A stretch of DNA of 32,728 bases, taken from Bacteroidales bacterium. Its GTDB lineage: Bacteria; Bacteroidota; Bacteroidia; Bacteroidales; VadinHA17. The notes beneath the pieces were generated by a model, which worked only from the letters and a program-made list of their open reading frames with translations, made no database searches and had not been told where the DNA came from. The translations under genes and the position numbers were made by a program. Of this stretch, positions 1 to 8,128 are shown in pieces (positions within the stretch are counted from its first letter, which is position 1; the number at the start of each line of letters is the position of its first letter). Where the stretch lies: assembly GCA_003141715.1 (NCBI GenBank), contig PLNF01000001.1, positions 1 to 32,728 on the forward strand. The letters run 5' to 3'.

Positions 1-19
1 TCGAGTCCCGTCTCCCGCT
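1..19 (+). tRNA. 3' end of tRNA-Gly (partial)
   Basis: The window opens inside the T-loop. The first 19 bases give TTCGA-type T-loop residues, the 3' side of the T stem, an acceptor 3' strand CTCCCGC and a U discriminator. An acceptor pairing with GCGGGAG and a U discriminator fits Bacteroidetes tRNA-Gly. The anticodon lies outside the window, so the identity is an inference. Confidence 0.7.
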
Positions 20-27
20 CAAAATAG

Positions 28-57
28 GAGGCTGTTTTAACAGCCTCTTTATTTTTA
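28..57 (+). terminator. Terminator after tRNA-Gly
   Basis: GAGGCTGTT and AACAGCCTC form a tight hairpin, followed by a T-rich run. It lies 9 bases after the tRNA end, so it probably ends the tRNA transcript. Confidence 0.75.
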
Positions 58-166
58 CTGAAATCTCATCAGAATCGTACGCATCTATATGTCCAACCTA
101 AGGCAAATTATTTTAACTTTCGTAACTTTACATTACTATTTTTAACTTACCCTTTATCAAATAACT

Positions 167-2968
167 ATGAAACAACCTTTATCACTGGTCATAATATTGA
201 TGACATTTGGCCTTTTCGCATTTAAACATCAGAACAAAGATACTGGCTTATCCATGCCATTTGAGAAGTTTACTCTGGCAAACGGCTTAACTGTTGTGCT
301 TAATGTCGATAAATCTGACCCGATAGCCGCTCTTGCAGTCTATTATCACGTCGGATCCAGCCGTGAGGTTCCCGGGAAGACCGGCTTCGCACATCTTTTT
401 GAGCACATGATGTTTCAGAAATCTGAGAATGTCGGAGAAGATCAGTTTTTTAAAAATATACAGGGAGCAGGTGGGACATTAAATGGCAGCACAAATCAGG
501 ACAGGACAAATTATTTCGAGGTCATCCCTAATAATGCACTTGAAATGGCAATGTGGATGGAATCTGACAGAATGGGTTATCTCACAAACACTGTTACAAA
601 AACCTCGCTGGCAAATCAGCAAAATGTAGTTCAGAATGAGAAGCGTGAGAGTGTAGACAACGCTGCTTATGGATTTAATCAGGAGATCATTGCAAAAAAT
701 CTTTTTCCGAAAGGCCATCCTTACAGCTGGACAGTTATTGGAGAAATGGAAGACCTTACAGGTGCTACTGTAGAAGATGTAAGAGCTTTTCATAAGAAAT
801 TCTACACACCAAATAATGCTACTCTTGTCATATCCGGAGACATAAACATTGATGAAGTTAAGGCTCTTGTAGTTAAATATTTCGGTGAGATACCTTCCGG
901 TGCAAATATTGAAAAGAGAGGCCCGATACCTGTCTCACTTGGATCAATAGTAAGACTTTATCACGAAGATAATTTTGCCAAGGCGCCGCAGTTGAATATG
1001 GTATTTCCGTCAATTGAGAGGTACTCGAAAGATTCGTATGCACTCAATTTTCTTGCTGACTTGCTGGCAGGCACCAAGAAGTCTCCACTCTATGTTGTAC
1101 TGGTAAAAGAGAAAAAACTTACATCAAGAGTCATGGCAAGAAATGGGTCACAGGAGCTTGCCGGAAGTTTCACAATCTCTGTTACAGCCAACCCTGAGGT
1201 TAACCTTACCGAAGTTGAGAAAGCAATATTTGACGGTCTTGAAAAATTTGAGAAAGATGGTTTCACAGAGGAGGATCTCACAAGGATTAAAGCCGGTTAT
1301 GAAACCCGCTTCTATAACTCTTTCGCGAGTGTTCAGGGTAAGGCATTTCAGTTTGCAGAATATACAATGAACACCGGAGATCCGGAATATTATAAAAAGG
1401 ACCTTGCAGCTATTCAGTCCGTTACAATGGCTGATGTGAAATCTGCATATAATAAATATATTAAGGGTAAGAATTTTGTCGAAACAAGTTTAGTACCAAA
1501 AGGTCAACTTAACCTGATAGTTGAAGGATCAAAGAATTCAGGTATTATTGAGGAAGATGTTACAAAGGCTGCAGAGGTCAAAGCTGATGCAACAAAGGAA
1601 GAATCAATTGTTAAAACACCTACTAAATTAGACAGATCTGTCAGACCTGTTATTGGACCTGATCCCGAGGTAACTATCCCATCTCCATGGAAAGAATCGC
1701 TTTCAAATGGAATGAAGGTATGGGGCATAGTGCAAAATGAGCTGCCTCTGGTTCAATATTCAATAATTATTGATGGCGGACACATGCTTGATAAGGTTGA
1801 TAAAGCAGGTGTCGCGAATTTGGTTGCAGCAATGATGAATGAAGGTACCAGGAACAAAACCCCTGAGCAACTTGAAGATGCAATTGGGTTACTTGGTGCA
1901 TCAATAAGAGTTTCTTCAGCAAATGAAGACATTTCAGTAGAAGTAAGTTCTATGGCGAAAAACTTTGAAAAAACACTTGCTCTTGTTCAGGAAATTCTTC
2001 TTGAGCCAAGATGGGACGAAGAGCAGTTTGCGCTGGCTAAAAGCCGTGTAATAAACAACCTCAAACGCAATGCTGCAAGTCCTGATTATCTTTCCTCAAG
2101 TACACTTAATAAACTAATGTTCGGTGACAATATCCTTGCAATTGATGCTACAGGCACCGAGGCTTCTGTTTCAGCTATAACAATTGATGATCTGAAAGAG
2201 TATTATAATAAATATTTTTCCCCATCAATCTCCAGATTCCTTGTTGTAGGTGATGTTGATCGACTAAAAGTAATGGGAGCTCTTGCAAATCTGAGTCAGA
2301 AATGGAAGCCAAAGGATGTCGTCATACCGAAGATTAATGTTCCCGGGCCACCTGACAAATCCCAGATTTATTTTGTTGATGTTCCTGGAGCAAAACAATC
2401 TGTTATCTCAATCGGCACACCATCACTTCCCAGAACAGATTCTGATTTCTACCCGGCAACTGTTGCCAATTATAAACTCGGAGGGTCGTTCAATGGAATA
2501 TTTAATCTTATTCTCAGAGAAGATAAAGGATTTACCTACGGAGCCAGATCAAATTTCAATGGTGCCAAAAATTTTGGAACTTTTATAGCCACTTCAAGGG
2601 TACGTACAAATTCTACTCTTGAGTCTGTGACAATTTTCAAAACAGAGATGGAGAAGTATCGCAAAAATATTCCACAGGAATATATCGACTTTACAAAATC
2701 TTCACTATTGAAAAATAATGCTCTCAGGTTTGAAACATTGGGTAACCTTCTAAGCATGCTGAATACCATGACCTCCTTCAATCTTCCTGCCGATTTTATA
2801 AAACAGGAAGAAAAATTTATCAGGAGTCTCACCATTGAAAAGCAGTTGGAACTGGTAAATAAGTACATTGATCCCTCAAAGATGTATTACGTAGTTGTCG
2901 GTGATGCCAAGACTCAACTTGATGATCTTGAAAAAGTTGGCCTGGGAAAACCCATTCTGTTAAAATAA
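167..2968 (+). CDS. M16 family zinc metallopeptidase (fused two-half pitrilysin-like protein)
   Basis: The 933-residue product has an N-terminal hydrophobic segment (about residues 4-19) that looks like a signal peptide, so it probably acts in the periplasm. The inverted zinc motif HxxEH is at residues 76-80 (H76, E79, H80), with the expected acidic third-ligand region (NEKRE) some 75 residues later. Length matches the family form in which an active M16 half is fused to an inactive partner half. The second half starts near residue 505 and lacks a clear HxxEH, as usual. A charged, lysine/glutamate-rich linker lies around residues 455-500. The gene stands alone between two tRNAs and is richer in G+C than the genes beyond 3.2 kb, so it is taken as host chromosome. 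The substrate cannot be read from sequence. Confidence 0.93.
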   Translation: MKQPLSLVIILMTFGLFAFKHQNKDTGLSMPFEKFTLANGLTVVLNVDKSDPIAALAVYYHVGSSREVPGKTGFAHLFEHMMFQKSENVGEDQFFKNIQGAGGTLNGSTNQDRTNYFEVIPNNALEMAMWMESDRMGYLTNTVTKTSLANQQNVVQNEKRESVDNAAYGFNQEIIAKNLFPKGHPYSWTVIGEMEDLTGATVEDVRAFHKKFYTPNNATLVISGDINIDEVKALVVKYFGEIPSGANIEKRGPIPVSLGSIVRLYHEDNFAKAPQLNMVFPSIERYSKDSYALNFLADLLAGTKKSPLYVVLVKEKKLTSRVMARNGSQELAGSFTISVTANPEVNLTEVEKAIFDGLEKFEKDGFTEEDLTRIKAGYETRFYNSFASVQGKAFQFAEYTMNTGDPEYYKKDLAAIQSVTMADVKSAYNKYIKGKNFVETSLVPKGQLNLIVEGSKNSGIIEEDVTKAAEVKADATKEESIVKTPTKLDRSVRPVIGPDPEVTIPSPWKESLSNGMKVWGIVQNELPLVQYSIIIDGGHMLDKVDKAGVANLVAAMMNEGTRNKTPEQLEDAIGLLGASIRVSSANEDISVEVSSMAKNFEKTLALVQEILLEPRWDEEQFALAKSRVINNLKRNAASPDYLSSSTLNKLMFGDNILAIDATGTEASVSAITIDDLKEYYNKYFSPSISRFLVVGDVDRLKVMGALANLSQKWKPKDVVIPKINVPGPPDKSQIYFVDVPGAKQSVISIGTPSLPRTDSDFYPATVANYKLGGSFNGIFNLILREDKGFTYGARSNFNGAKNFGTFIATSRVRTNSTLESVTIFKTEMEKYRKNIPQEYIDFTKSSLLKNNALRFETLGNLLSMLNTMTSFNLPADFIKQEEKFIRSLTIEKQLELVNKYIDPSKMYYVVVGDAKTQLDDLEKVGLGKPILLK

Positions 2969-3041
2969 TGAATGTTCCTCTGAATCTACTCTGGTGTTTT
3001 TATTGAGGATTTTTTATTATAAATTTGCCCCACCAAAAAGC

Positions 3042-3125
3042 GCCCGGATGGTGGAATGGTAGACACGCAGGACTTAAAATCCTGTGACCATTGCGGTTGT
3101 GCGGGTTCAAGTCCCGCTCCGGGTA
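3042..3125 (+). tRNA. tRNA-Leu (anticodon TAA)
   Basis: The acceptor GCCCGGA pairs with TCCGGGT (one G-U at the end), with an A discriminator at 3125. The anticodon loop is CTTAAAA at 3073-3079, giving anticodon TAA at 3075-3077. A long variable arm (about 3086-3101) and the GGTTCAAGTCC T-arm support a class II tRNA-Leu. CCA is not encoded. The mobile element begins directly downstream, so this gene is the likely attachment target. It is intact. Confidence 0.93.
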
Positions 3126-3127
3126 CA

Positions 3128-3156
3128 GAAAGCCTCGATTTATCGGGGCTTTCCTC
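3128..3156 (+). terminator. Terminator behind tRNA-Leu
   Basis: GAAAGCC at 3128-3134 and GGCTTTC at 3147-3153 form a strong stem that extends inward through TCGAT/ATCGG. It starts three bases after the tRNA. It may lie inside or just beside the attachment core. Confidence 0.6.
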
Positions 3157-3224
3157 ATTTAGTAGGTGCAAATCAGGTGCAAATTTTTATTTTGTAAAAA
3201 CTCTAAATTGACTTATTTTTAATA

Positions 3225-4058
3225 ATGAAAGTCAATATGAGTAAAACGCCATTTAAAGAGCTACTTGAAGAGTATATCTCAAACCTCGAAAAAGATTATG
3301 ATTCTAATCAAATAGGTAACAGCAATCATCCTGTTTATTCTGTGATTCAGAACACATACCAAAAGCTTGAAGACAAATATTATTATAGGAAATTAGGCTT
3401 TACCCTCTCCTATTTCTTAATCTGCATTTTATATTTAGCTATCACAATAGTCTTTCCTTCACTCCCCTTGCCTTTCTTTATAGTATTCCCATTTTTAATC
3501 CTGCTATTTTTTTATTTAATTGAAATTAAATTCATTAAAACACCAGACTTTGTTGATATTACGAGTTTAGGAGACAGAATATTACTGGTAAGAGAAAAAA
3601 TAAAAAACTTTGATTTTGATTACTATGTAGTTAAAGAAATGATCATTGATATCGATAAAATTTACCATTTAGAAAGATTAGCTTACTTAACAAAGTACTT
3701 TGAATTAATGAAACCCACATTTGATGGGAACAAGAATAAAAAAACAAATTATGAATCAAATCCTTTTGAAAGATTGATTGCAATCGATCAGATAATTGAA
3801 ACCACCAAGATTCCTATCCAGAATGAAGAACGAGCTTTATTGCTTTCAAGTATCCTCAGGATTAGTGATACAAATTTCCAAAATGTACAAACATCATTGA
3901 ATGTTTTAAACAAAATCAAAAATAAAGAAGAGTTAAAAGAGAGTGAGTTAAAAAAACTTACAATAATAAAGGAGTCCTTAAGTAAAACAATTACAATACT
4001 TCAGGTTGCTACTAAAAATACTGAAAAATTGTTTAGTGCTTTGGATAAAACTACCTAA
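3225..4058 (+). CDS. Hypothetical membrane protein with two transmembrane helices
   Basis: This 277-residue protein has two adjacent hydrophobic segments near residues 62-80 and 82-100, separated only by a proline-rich turn. A long, charged, helical C-terminal part rich in lysine, glutamate and isoleucine follows (about residues 110-277), with likely coiled coil near 220-275. I recognise no family or catalytic motif. A second possible ATG is at 3237. It is the first gene inside the element after tRNA-Leu and stands alone with low G+C. A role in exclusion, defence or maintenance is possible from position only. Confidence 0.6.
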   Translation: MKVNMSKTPFKELLEEYISNLEKDYDSNQIGNSNHPVYSVIQNTYQKLEDKYYYRKLGFTLSYFLICILYLAITIVFPSLPLPFFIVFPFLILLFFYLIEIKFIKTPDFVDITSLGDRILLVREKIKNFDFDYYVVKEMIIDIDKIYHLERLAYLTKYFELMKPTFDGNKNKKTNYESNPFERLIAIDQIIETTKIPIQNEERALLLSSILRISDTNFQNVQTSLNVLNKIKNKEELKESELKKLTIIKESLSKTITILQVATKNTEKLFSALDKTT

Positions 4059-4142
4059 AAACAAAGTCTTTTCAGACCTGAATTTGACTTAAATAGATAA
4101 AATATTGTCATTTTTTTGTACTGGACATTAAAATAGTACAAC

Positions 4143-4436
4143 ATGGAAAATATCATAATAGTTAATCCTAACGACTTTTGGGATAAGCATCGTGAAATAA
4201 CCAAGCAAGTAATAAGGGAGGAATTAGACAAAGAGAATCCACAGAAAGAAAATGGGGAGGATATCCTGGTTATAGAAGATGTTTGCAAACTGCTTAAAAA
4301 ATCCAAACAGACAATCTATAACTGGATGGAGGCCGATATAATTAAAGGCCATCATATAAATGAAAGTCTTTTCTTTTTTAGAAGCGAAATAATAGATCTT
4401 CTTAAAAACGGTATTAAAGAATATAAGAAGAGATGA
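4143..4436 (+). CDS. Small helix-turn-helix protein, excisionase/MerR-like
   Basis: The 97-residue product carries an HTH_17-type motif at about residues 42-90: 'LVIEDVCKLLKKSKQTIYNW' provides the two helices, and 'HINESLFFFRSEIIDLLKNG' resembles the wing and following helix seen in excisionase-like proteins. Residues 1-40 are acidic and lysine-rich and probably helical. In Bacteroidetes elements such proteins act as excision factors or as regulators of the neighbouring replication module; which applies here is not visible. The gene is followed by a 160-base region holding repeats and then the replication initiator, so those repeats could be its binding sites. Confidence 0.75.
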   Translation: MENIIIVNPNDFWDKHREITKQVIREELDKENPQKENGEDILVIEDVCKLLKKSKQTIYNWMEADIIKGHHINESLFFFRSEIIDLLKNGIKEYKKR

Positions 4437-4462
4437 TGCAACTTGCTCATAATCAGTATAGC

Positions 4463-4570
4463 AAAAGTATCTATGTGATACTTTTAAAGTATGCAGTAGA
4501 TACTAATGAGGTATTTATTTTAATCTAAATGGATACTTTTCAGGTATATAGAAGTTGTGCGAAAAGTATC
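4463..4570. repeat. Four copies of 9-bp motif GATACTTTT (candidate iterons or operator)
   Basis: AAAAGTATC at 4463-4471 and GATACTTTT at 4477-4485 form a perfect inverted pair with a 5-base centre. A second pair, GATACTTTT at 4532-4540 and AAAAGTATC at 4562-4570, faces the other way with 21 bases between. They fill the space upstream of the RepL-like gene. This suggests initiator or HTH-protein binding sites, an origin, or an autoregulatory operator. Confidence 0.6.
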
Positions 4571-4595
4571 ATTTTATCGTAAAAAAGTTACTTGT

Positions 4596-5165
4596 ATGAA
4601 ATATATCCCCTTAAATAAATTCCCGGAGTATGACGAAAATCCATTCATGGAGAATGCTTTACAGGAAATAAATAAACATTCTATTCAAAAAAAGGTATTT
4701 GTAAGAGGGAATAAATCAGTATTAAACCAGGTAATCAACGATAATGGAGAGATTGTAGCCCACAGTGCCTTTTTGAGAACAATAGAAGTGGATGAAAGCC
4801 AATTTGTAAAGGTCTACTTAAGTCGGTTTGCTGCCTTCTACGATTTAAATAAGGCTGCAATGAAGGTATTCGGCTACATTCTTACAAAATGTGTAATACC
4901 TAATAAGGATATTTTATATATAGACTTTGGTGAAGCAAAGGACTTTACAGGTTATTCTGCCAATAATATAATTCGTGCCGGTTTGTCTTGTCTTGTAGAA
5001 CAGGGAATTATTGCCAGGTCAACAAATCCTTATAAATACTATATGAATCCTTTAGTTGTATTCAATGGTGACAGAATAACGTTTGCTGATTCTTATATAA
5101 AGAAAAAAAAAAAAATAACTGATTCAAATAAGAACCAGTTATCAATTTGGTCAGAGGAGCTCTAA
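4596..5165 (+). CDS. RepL-like replication initiation protein
   Basis: The 189-residue product (start ATG at 4596) matches the layout of Firmicutes plasmid RepL proteins. An N-terminal stretch contains 'GEIVAHSAF', followed by 'FVKVYLSRF', a central winged-helix-like region ('KAAMKVFGYILTK', then 'YSANNIIRAGLSCLVEQGII'), and the closing 'YYMNPLVVFNGDR' signature. A GTG at 4557 would lengthen it by 13 residues, but that would place one copy of the GATACTTTT repeat inside the gene, so I prefer 4596. A run of lysines ends the conserved part. Finding a plasmid-type initiator inside an integrated element suggests the excised form can replicate autonomously. Confidence 0.8.
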   Translation: MKYIPLNKFPEYDENPFMENALQEINKHSIQKKVFVRGNKSVLNQVINDNGEIVAHSAFLRTIEVDESQFVKVYLSRFAAFYDLNKAAMKVFGYILTKCVIPNKDILYIDFGEAKDFTGYSANNIIRAGLSCLVEQGIIARSTNPYKYYMNPLVVFNGDRITFADSYIKKKKKITDSNKNQLSIWSEEL

Positions 5166-5183
5166 ATTATTAATAGGTTCAGA

Positions 5184-6011
5184 ATGAACTGTAACGAAGC
5201 CAAAAGAATTGATATTATCAGTTTCCTTGCAAAAAATGGAATTAATCCTGACTATAACCAAGGAGTCAACTACTGGTATAAATCTCCTCTCAGGAATGAA
5301 AATAATCCATCCTTTAAAGTAAATTCTTACAAGAATCTCTGGTTTGATTTTGGAATCGGAGATGGCGGGGATATCATCAAACTTACAAGCTTGCTTTTTA
5401 AGGTTGATAGTTCGAATGCATTAAAGATTCTATCTGTAAATCATTACTCAAGTCATCAAAAAGACTCATATAATGCAGACTCGAAGGTATTAATCACAAA
5501 CGTTAAAGAAATATCAAATATTCAGCTAATTAACTACTTAGAATCACGCAAACTAAATCTTAATTTGGCAAAAGAGTATTGCAAAGAAGTTTCGTTTAAA
5601 CTTAATGATAAAAACTTTTATGCAATAGGATTCCAGAACGATTCCAAAGGGTATGAACTCAGGTGCAAATATTTCAAAGGGTCCAGTTCACCTAAAGATA
5701 TGACTCTATATAAGAATAATGCTGACAAGCTTTTACTATTTGAAGGATTTATAGATTTTCTATCATGGTTCAGTTGTAAAATATTTTTTACTGGTAACCA
5801 TGATTATTTAATTCTAAATACTCTTTCATTCCTGAACAAGAGTAAAACTTTGATAAAGGAATATAATGAAGTATTACTCTTCCTGGATAATGACGAAGCC
5901 GGTAATAAGGCTACTGCTGAAATTATCGGATCAGGTCTTTCTAAATGTACTGATATGTCTAAGGGATATTCAGAATTTAAAGATTTAAATGATTCATTAG
6001 TCAGAAGATAA
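5184..6011 (+). CDS. DNA primase-like protein (degenerate CHC2 zinc-finger domain plus Toprim)
   Basis: The 275-residue product has an N-terminal CHC2-type region at about residues 10-70: 'YKSPLRNENNPSFKV', then 'WFDFGIGDGGDIIKL'. The usual zinc-binding cysteine/histidine residues are absent, as in many mobile-element primases. A Toprim fold follows, with the conserved glutamate in 'LLLFEGFIDFLSW' (about 180-192) and the metal-binding DxD in 'LLFLDNDEAGNKAT' (about 233-246). It likely primes replication or the complementary strand after transfer. It starts 18 bases after the RepL-like gene and is probably cotranscribed with it. The C-terminal helicase-interaction domain of chromosomal DnaG is missing. 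Confidence 0.85.
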   Translation: MNCNEAKRIDIISFLAKNGINPDYNQGVNYWYKSPLRNENNPSFKVNSYKNLWFDFGIGDGGDIIKLTSLLFKVDSSNALKILSVNHYSSHQKDSYNADSKVLITNVKEISNIQLINYLESRKLNLNLAKEYCKEVSFKLNDKNFYAIGFQNDSKGYELRCKYFKGSSSPKDMTLYKNNADKLLLFEGFIDFLSWFSCKIFFTGNHDYLILNTLSFLNKSKTLIKEYNEVLLFLDNDEAGNKATAEIIGSGLSKCTDMSKGYSEFKDLNDSLVRR

Positions 6012-6179
6012 ATAGTCACACCTTCTTTCAGGCAAGTTCAACGATTCTGGCATTTTAAATAAATAATATATTGTTTTCAAATATTTATAATATATTATTA
6101 TGTTATAATATTTATAATATACTATTTTTATGTAATAATTAAAATATTTACAATATTTGCACTTATATAAAGAAAATAA
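6012..6179. repeat. AT-rich repeated region upstream of parA (candidate partition site)
   Basis: Nearly the whole gap is A+T. Two tandem copies of ATATTTATAATATA-type sequence lie at 6081-6101 and 6108-6131. A third, almost identical copy sits far away at 23883-23903. The repeats abut the parA start, which suits a partition site, a ParA operator, or an unwinding region. Confidence 0.45.
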
Positions 6180-6920
6180 ATGAAGAAAATAGTTATCGCT
6201 AATCACAAAGGTGGAGTTGGAAAAACCACTTCATCAATAAACATTTCTGCCGGGCTCACAAAAAAGGGAAAGAATGTACTTATCATAGATACAGATCCTC
6301 AATCCAACCTTACAGAGAGCTTTGGCGTTTTTGATCCCGTTAAAGATCTATACCTTTCTTTCAGTAAAGGAGAACCGCTCCCAATAATAAATGTCAAGAA
6401 GAATTTATCCATAGTCCCAAATTCCTTGAATTTCTCAGGAATAGAATTGGAAATTGCAGGAAGAATGCCAAGAGAGATTATTCTAAAAGAACTTATGGCA
6501 GGGCTTGACAAAACTTTTGACTACTGTATAATAGATTGTCCTCCCTCACTTGGTTTAATTACCCTGAATGCTCTAGTTGCTGCAGACGAGGTCTACATAC
6601 CAATGGAAGCTGAATTTTTGGCATATAGGGGAATTGATTCGATTGTTGGAATTATAAACCTGGTCAAGAAACACTTTAATCCTGGACTTATGATTAAAGG
6701 GGTATTCTTCACAAAATATAATGAGCAAAGGGTTCTTACAAAAGAAATCAAAAACCAGATTAAAGGATATTTCGGCGACAATCTAATGAAAACAGCGATA
6801 AGAGTTAACGTAGCACTGGCCGAGGCTCAATCAAGTGGAAAAGATATATTTGAATATGATCCTAAAAGTAACGGGGCAAAAGATTACATGAGTCTTGTAA
6901 ATGAAATTATAAAAAGATAA
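6180..6920 (+). CDS. parA: ParA/Soj-type partition ATPase
   Basis: The 246-residue product has the deviant Walker A motif 'KGGVGKTT' at residues 10-17 and a Walker B-type 'YCIIDCPPSLG' near residue 115. It ends like other short ParA proteins, without an N-terminal DNA-binding extension. In Bacteroides conjugative elements the first tra gene (traA) is also a ParA homologue, so either partition of the replicating form or a transfer role is possible. It is followed after 3 bases by a small gene in the position of a ParB-like partner and preceded by AT-rich repeats that could be its site of action. Confidence 0.92.
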   Translation: MKKIVIANHKGGVGKTTSSINISAGLTKKGKNVLIIDTDPQSNLTESFGVFDPVKDLYLSFSKGEPLPIINVKKNLSIVPNSLNFSGIELEIAGRMPREIILKELMAGLDKTFDYCIIDCPPSLGLITLNALVAADEVYIPMEAEFLAYRGIDSIVGIINLVKKHFNPGLMIKGVFFTKYNEQRVLTKEIKNQIKGYFGDNLMKTAIRVNVALAEAQSSGKDIFEYDPKSNGAKDYMSLVNEIIKR

Positions 6921-6923
6921 GCA

Positions 6924-7199
6924 ATGGCAAAGAAGAACTTTGATAACCTAAAGAACAGTCACTTGGGAGGGGGTCTGAGCAACCTGATTCCTGAAATGAA
7001 TGAAAATTATGAATCGAAAAAAACTAAGGTTGCTTACAAGGATGTTCCTAAGACTTTTCTAATGGTACTCGAAGATTATGAATACCTGCAAACTTATTCA
7101 AGATACATGGCTTTTCATAGTAACTCCAAATACCCCTTAAAGAGGTCCCTGAGCGATGCTATTAAACTTCTAAGGGAAGCGCACCCGGAAATACAATAG
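6924..7199 (+). CDS. Small putative partition partner or TraB-like protein
   Basis: This 91-residue protein is basic at the N terminus ('MAKKNFDNLKNSHLGGGLSN') and ends in a helical part, 'YPLKRSLSDAIKLLREAHPEIQ'. It starts 3 bases after parA, so the two are translationally linked. Its size and place match the small partner of ParA (ParB-like or ribbon-helix-helix), or the short traB/DUF3408-like gene beside traA in CTnDOT-like elements. I see no decisive motif. A bidirectional terminator follows at once. Confidence 0.6.
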   Translation: MAKKNFDNLKNSHLGGGLSNLIPEMNENYESKKTKVAYKDVPKTFLMVLEDYEYLQTYSRYMAFHSNSKYPLKRSLSDAIKLLREAHPEIQ

Positions 7200-7202
7200 A
7201 AT

Positions 7203-7245
7203 AAAAAAAAAGCCCCAGAAATTCATTTTTCAGGGGCCTTTTTTC
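7203..7245. terminator. Bidirectional terminator after the parA operon
   Basis: GCCCC (7212-7216) and GGGGC (7233-7237), with an inner GAAA/TTTC pairing, form a hairpin flanked by an A-run on the left and a T-run on the right. It ends the plus-strand replication/partition operon. Confidence 0.8.
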
Positions 7246-7259
7246 TTGGAGTAAAAAGA

Positions 7260-7348
7260 AAGAGGTGGCAGATGTGAAAGTTTGAAATTGTGAAAGTCAA
7301 TGTCTGCAATACAACCATGATCGAGTGACCGGGTTTATGCCACCTCTT
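7260..7348. repeat. 11-bp perfect inverted repeat enclosing 67 bases
   Basis: AAGAGGTGGCA at 7260-7270 is the exact reverse complement of TGCCACCTCTT at 7338-7348. The enclosed segment has a direct repeat TGTGAAAGT (7274-7282 and 7290-7298). No T-run follows, so it is not a simple terminator. It lies between the convergent parA and ssb transcription units. An RNA structure or a DNA-processing site such as oriT is possible. Confidence 0.5.
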
Positions 7349-7382
7349 AGGTGCTAAGGTAATTTAATTTTAGGGTTTAAAC

Positions 7383-7410
7383 AAAAAAAAGAGGGGGGTG
7401 TTTACCCCCC
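7383..7410 (-). terminator. Terminator of ssb
   Basis: GGGGGGT (7393-7399), a GTTT loop and ACCCCCC (7404-7410) form a GC-rich hairpin. On the minus strand it is followed by eight Ts. It lies 5 bases beyond the ssb stop. Confidence 0.85.
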
Positions 7411-7415
7411 GAAAT

Positions 7416-7751
7416 TTACTTTTCTTCAGTTTTTACTTTACTTTGAAATTCTACTGTATCAACAGTACAAGTAAGAACCGCAATTGCTTTTTTAGCATCT
7501 TCTTTGTCGATGTAAGCCCTTGCTGAAACGTCCCCTTGTATGGTAACTTGCGTTCCAACTTTAAGGAAAGGGAAAACTTTTTCACGGTTCCAGAGAGAAC
7601 ACTCGAACCATGTAGTTTCAGTGACTTTATCACCGTTTTTGGCTGTGAAGTGTTTATCACAAGCAACGTTAAAGTTAAGAACTTTAGAATCACCAACCTG
7701 TGCAACTGGCTTCACGGAGCCGATGTTGCCTGTAAAAATTGTTACGATCAT
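7416..7751 (-). CDS. ssb: Single-stranded DNA-binding protein (element-encoded, short)
   Basis: The 111-residue product has the OB-fold pattern of SSB: 'IFTGNIGSVKPVAQVGDSKVLNFNVAC' broken over strands 1-2, 'TTWFECSLWNREKVFPFLKVGTQV' as the central strands and helix, then 'IQGDVSARAYID'. It ends in 'KVKTEEK' and lacks both the flexible glycine-rich linker and the acidic DDDIPF-like tip used by chromosomal SSBs to recruit partner proteins. It probably coats transferred single strands in the recipient. It has its own strong terminator, and a repeated noncoding element (7827-7890) sits upstream. Confidence 0.9.
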   Translation of the reverse strand: MIVTIFTGNIGSVKPVAQVGDSKVLNFNVACDKHFTAKNGDKVTETTWFECSLWNREKVFPFLKVGTQVTIQGDVSARAYIDKEDAKKAIAVLTCTVDTVEFQSKVKTEEK

Positions 7752-7826
7752 AGTAATAAATTTTTAAGTAAATAATAATATAATGCTGTAAACCAGCAAT
7801 TTTACGTGAAGTGTAGCCTATAAGAG

Positions 7827-7890
7827 TAAATAAGGAAAAAAGGAAACGCAATAAATAACAAAGTGGCTTTATGGTGTAGTCTTTTGAGCG
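7827..7890. repeat. Noncoding repeat A, copy 1 (upstream of ssb)
   Basis: The 64 bases align without gaps to 23504-23567, about 80% identical by eye. Conserved blocks are TAAATAAG, AAAGGAAACG, AATAAATA, GGCTTTATG and GTAGTCTTTTG. Both copies are in the same orientation and lie about 60-80 bases upstream of a minus-strand gene start (ssb here, radC there). Confidence 0.7.
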
Positions 7891-8081
7891 GGGCGGAATG
7901 TATTGCATTGGCCTCCATTTTAATCGTTAGGCTAAATTTATGGAAAAATCTGGTTAAATGACCATGAGGCTTAGCCGAATACCGCTATTTCTTTATTTGA
8001 TTTTTAAGCAAAAGCTGGCTGAAGCGTTCCCCCGGTCGAGCGAGGATCACACAGCGAAGAACTTTTTAATTCACAGAGGGA

Positions 8082-8120
8082 GCAAAAGGAAAGTGTTAGC
8101 CTTTTTGAAGCGTAGTGGAG
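8082..8120. repeat. Noncoding repeat B, copy 1
   Basis: These 39 bases match 22720-22758 at 35 positions, in the same orientation. The core is GGAAAGTGT-AGCCTTTTTGAA-CGTAGTG. It shares the start GCAAAAGGAAA with repeat A. Confidence 0.7.
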
Positions 8121-8128
8121 CGAAGGAC

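Noticed and set aside
2986..3171. Minus-strand open frame across tRNA-Leu
   Set aside because: It is the reverse frame of the tRNA gene and its terminator, a common artefact.
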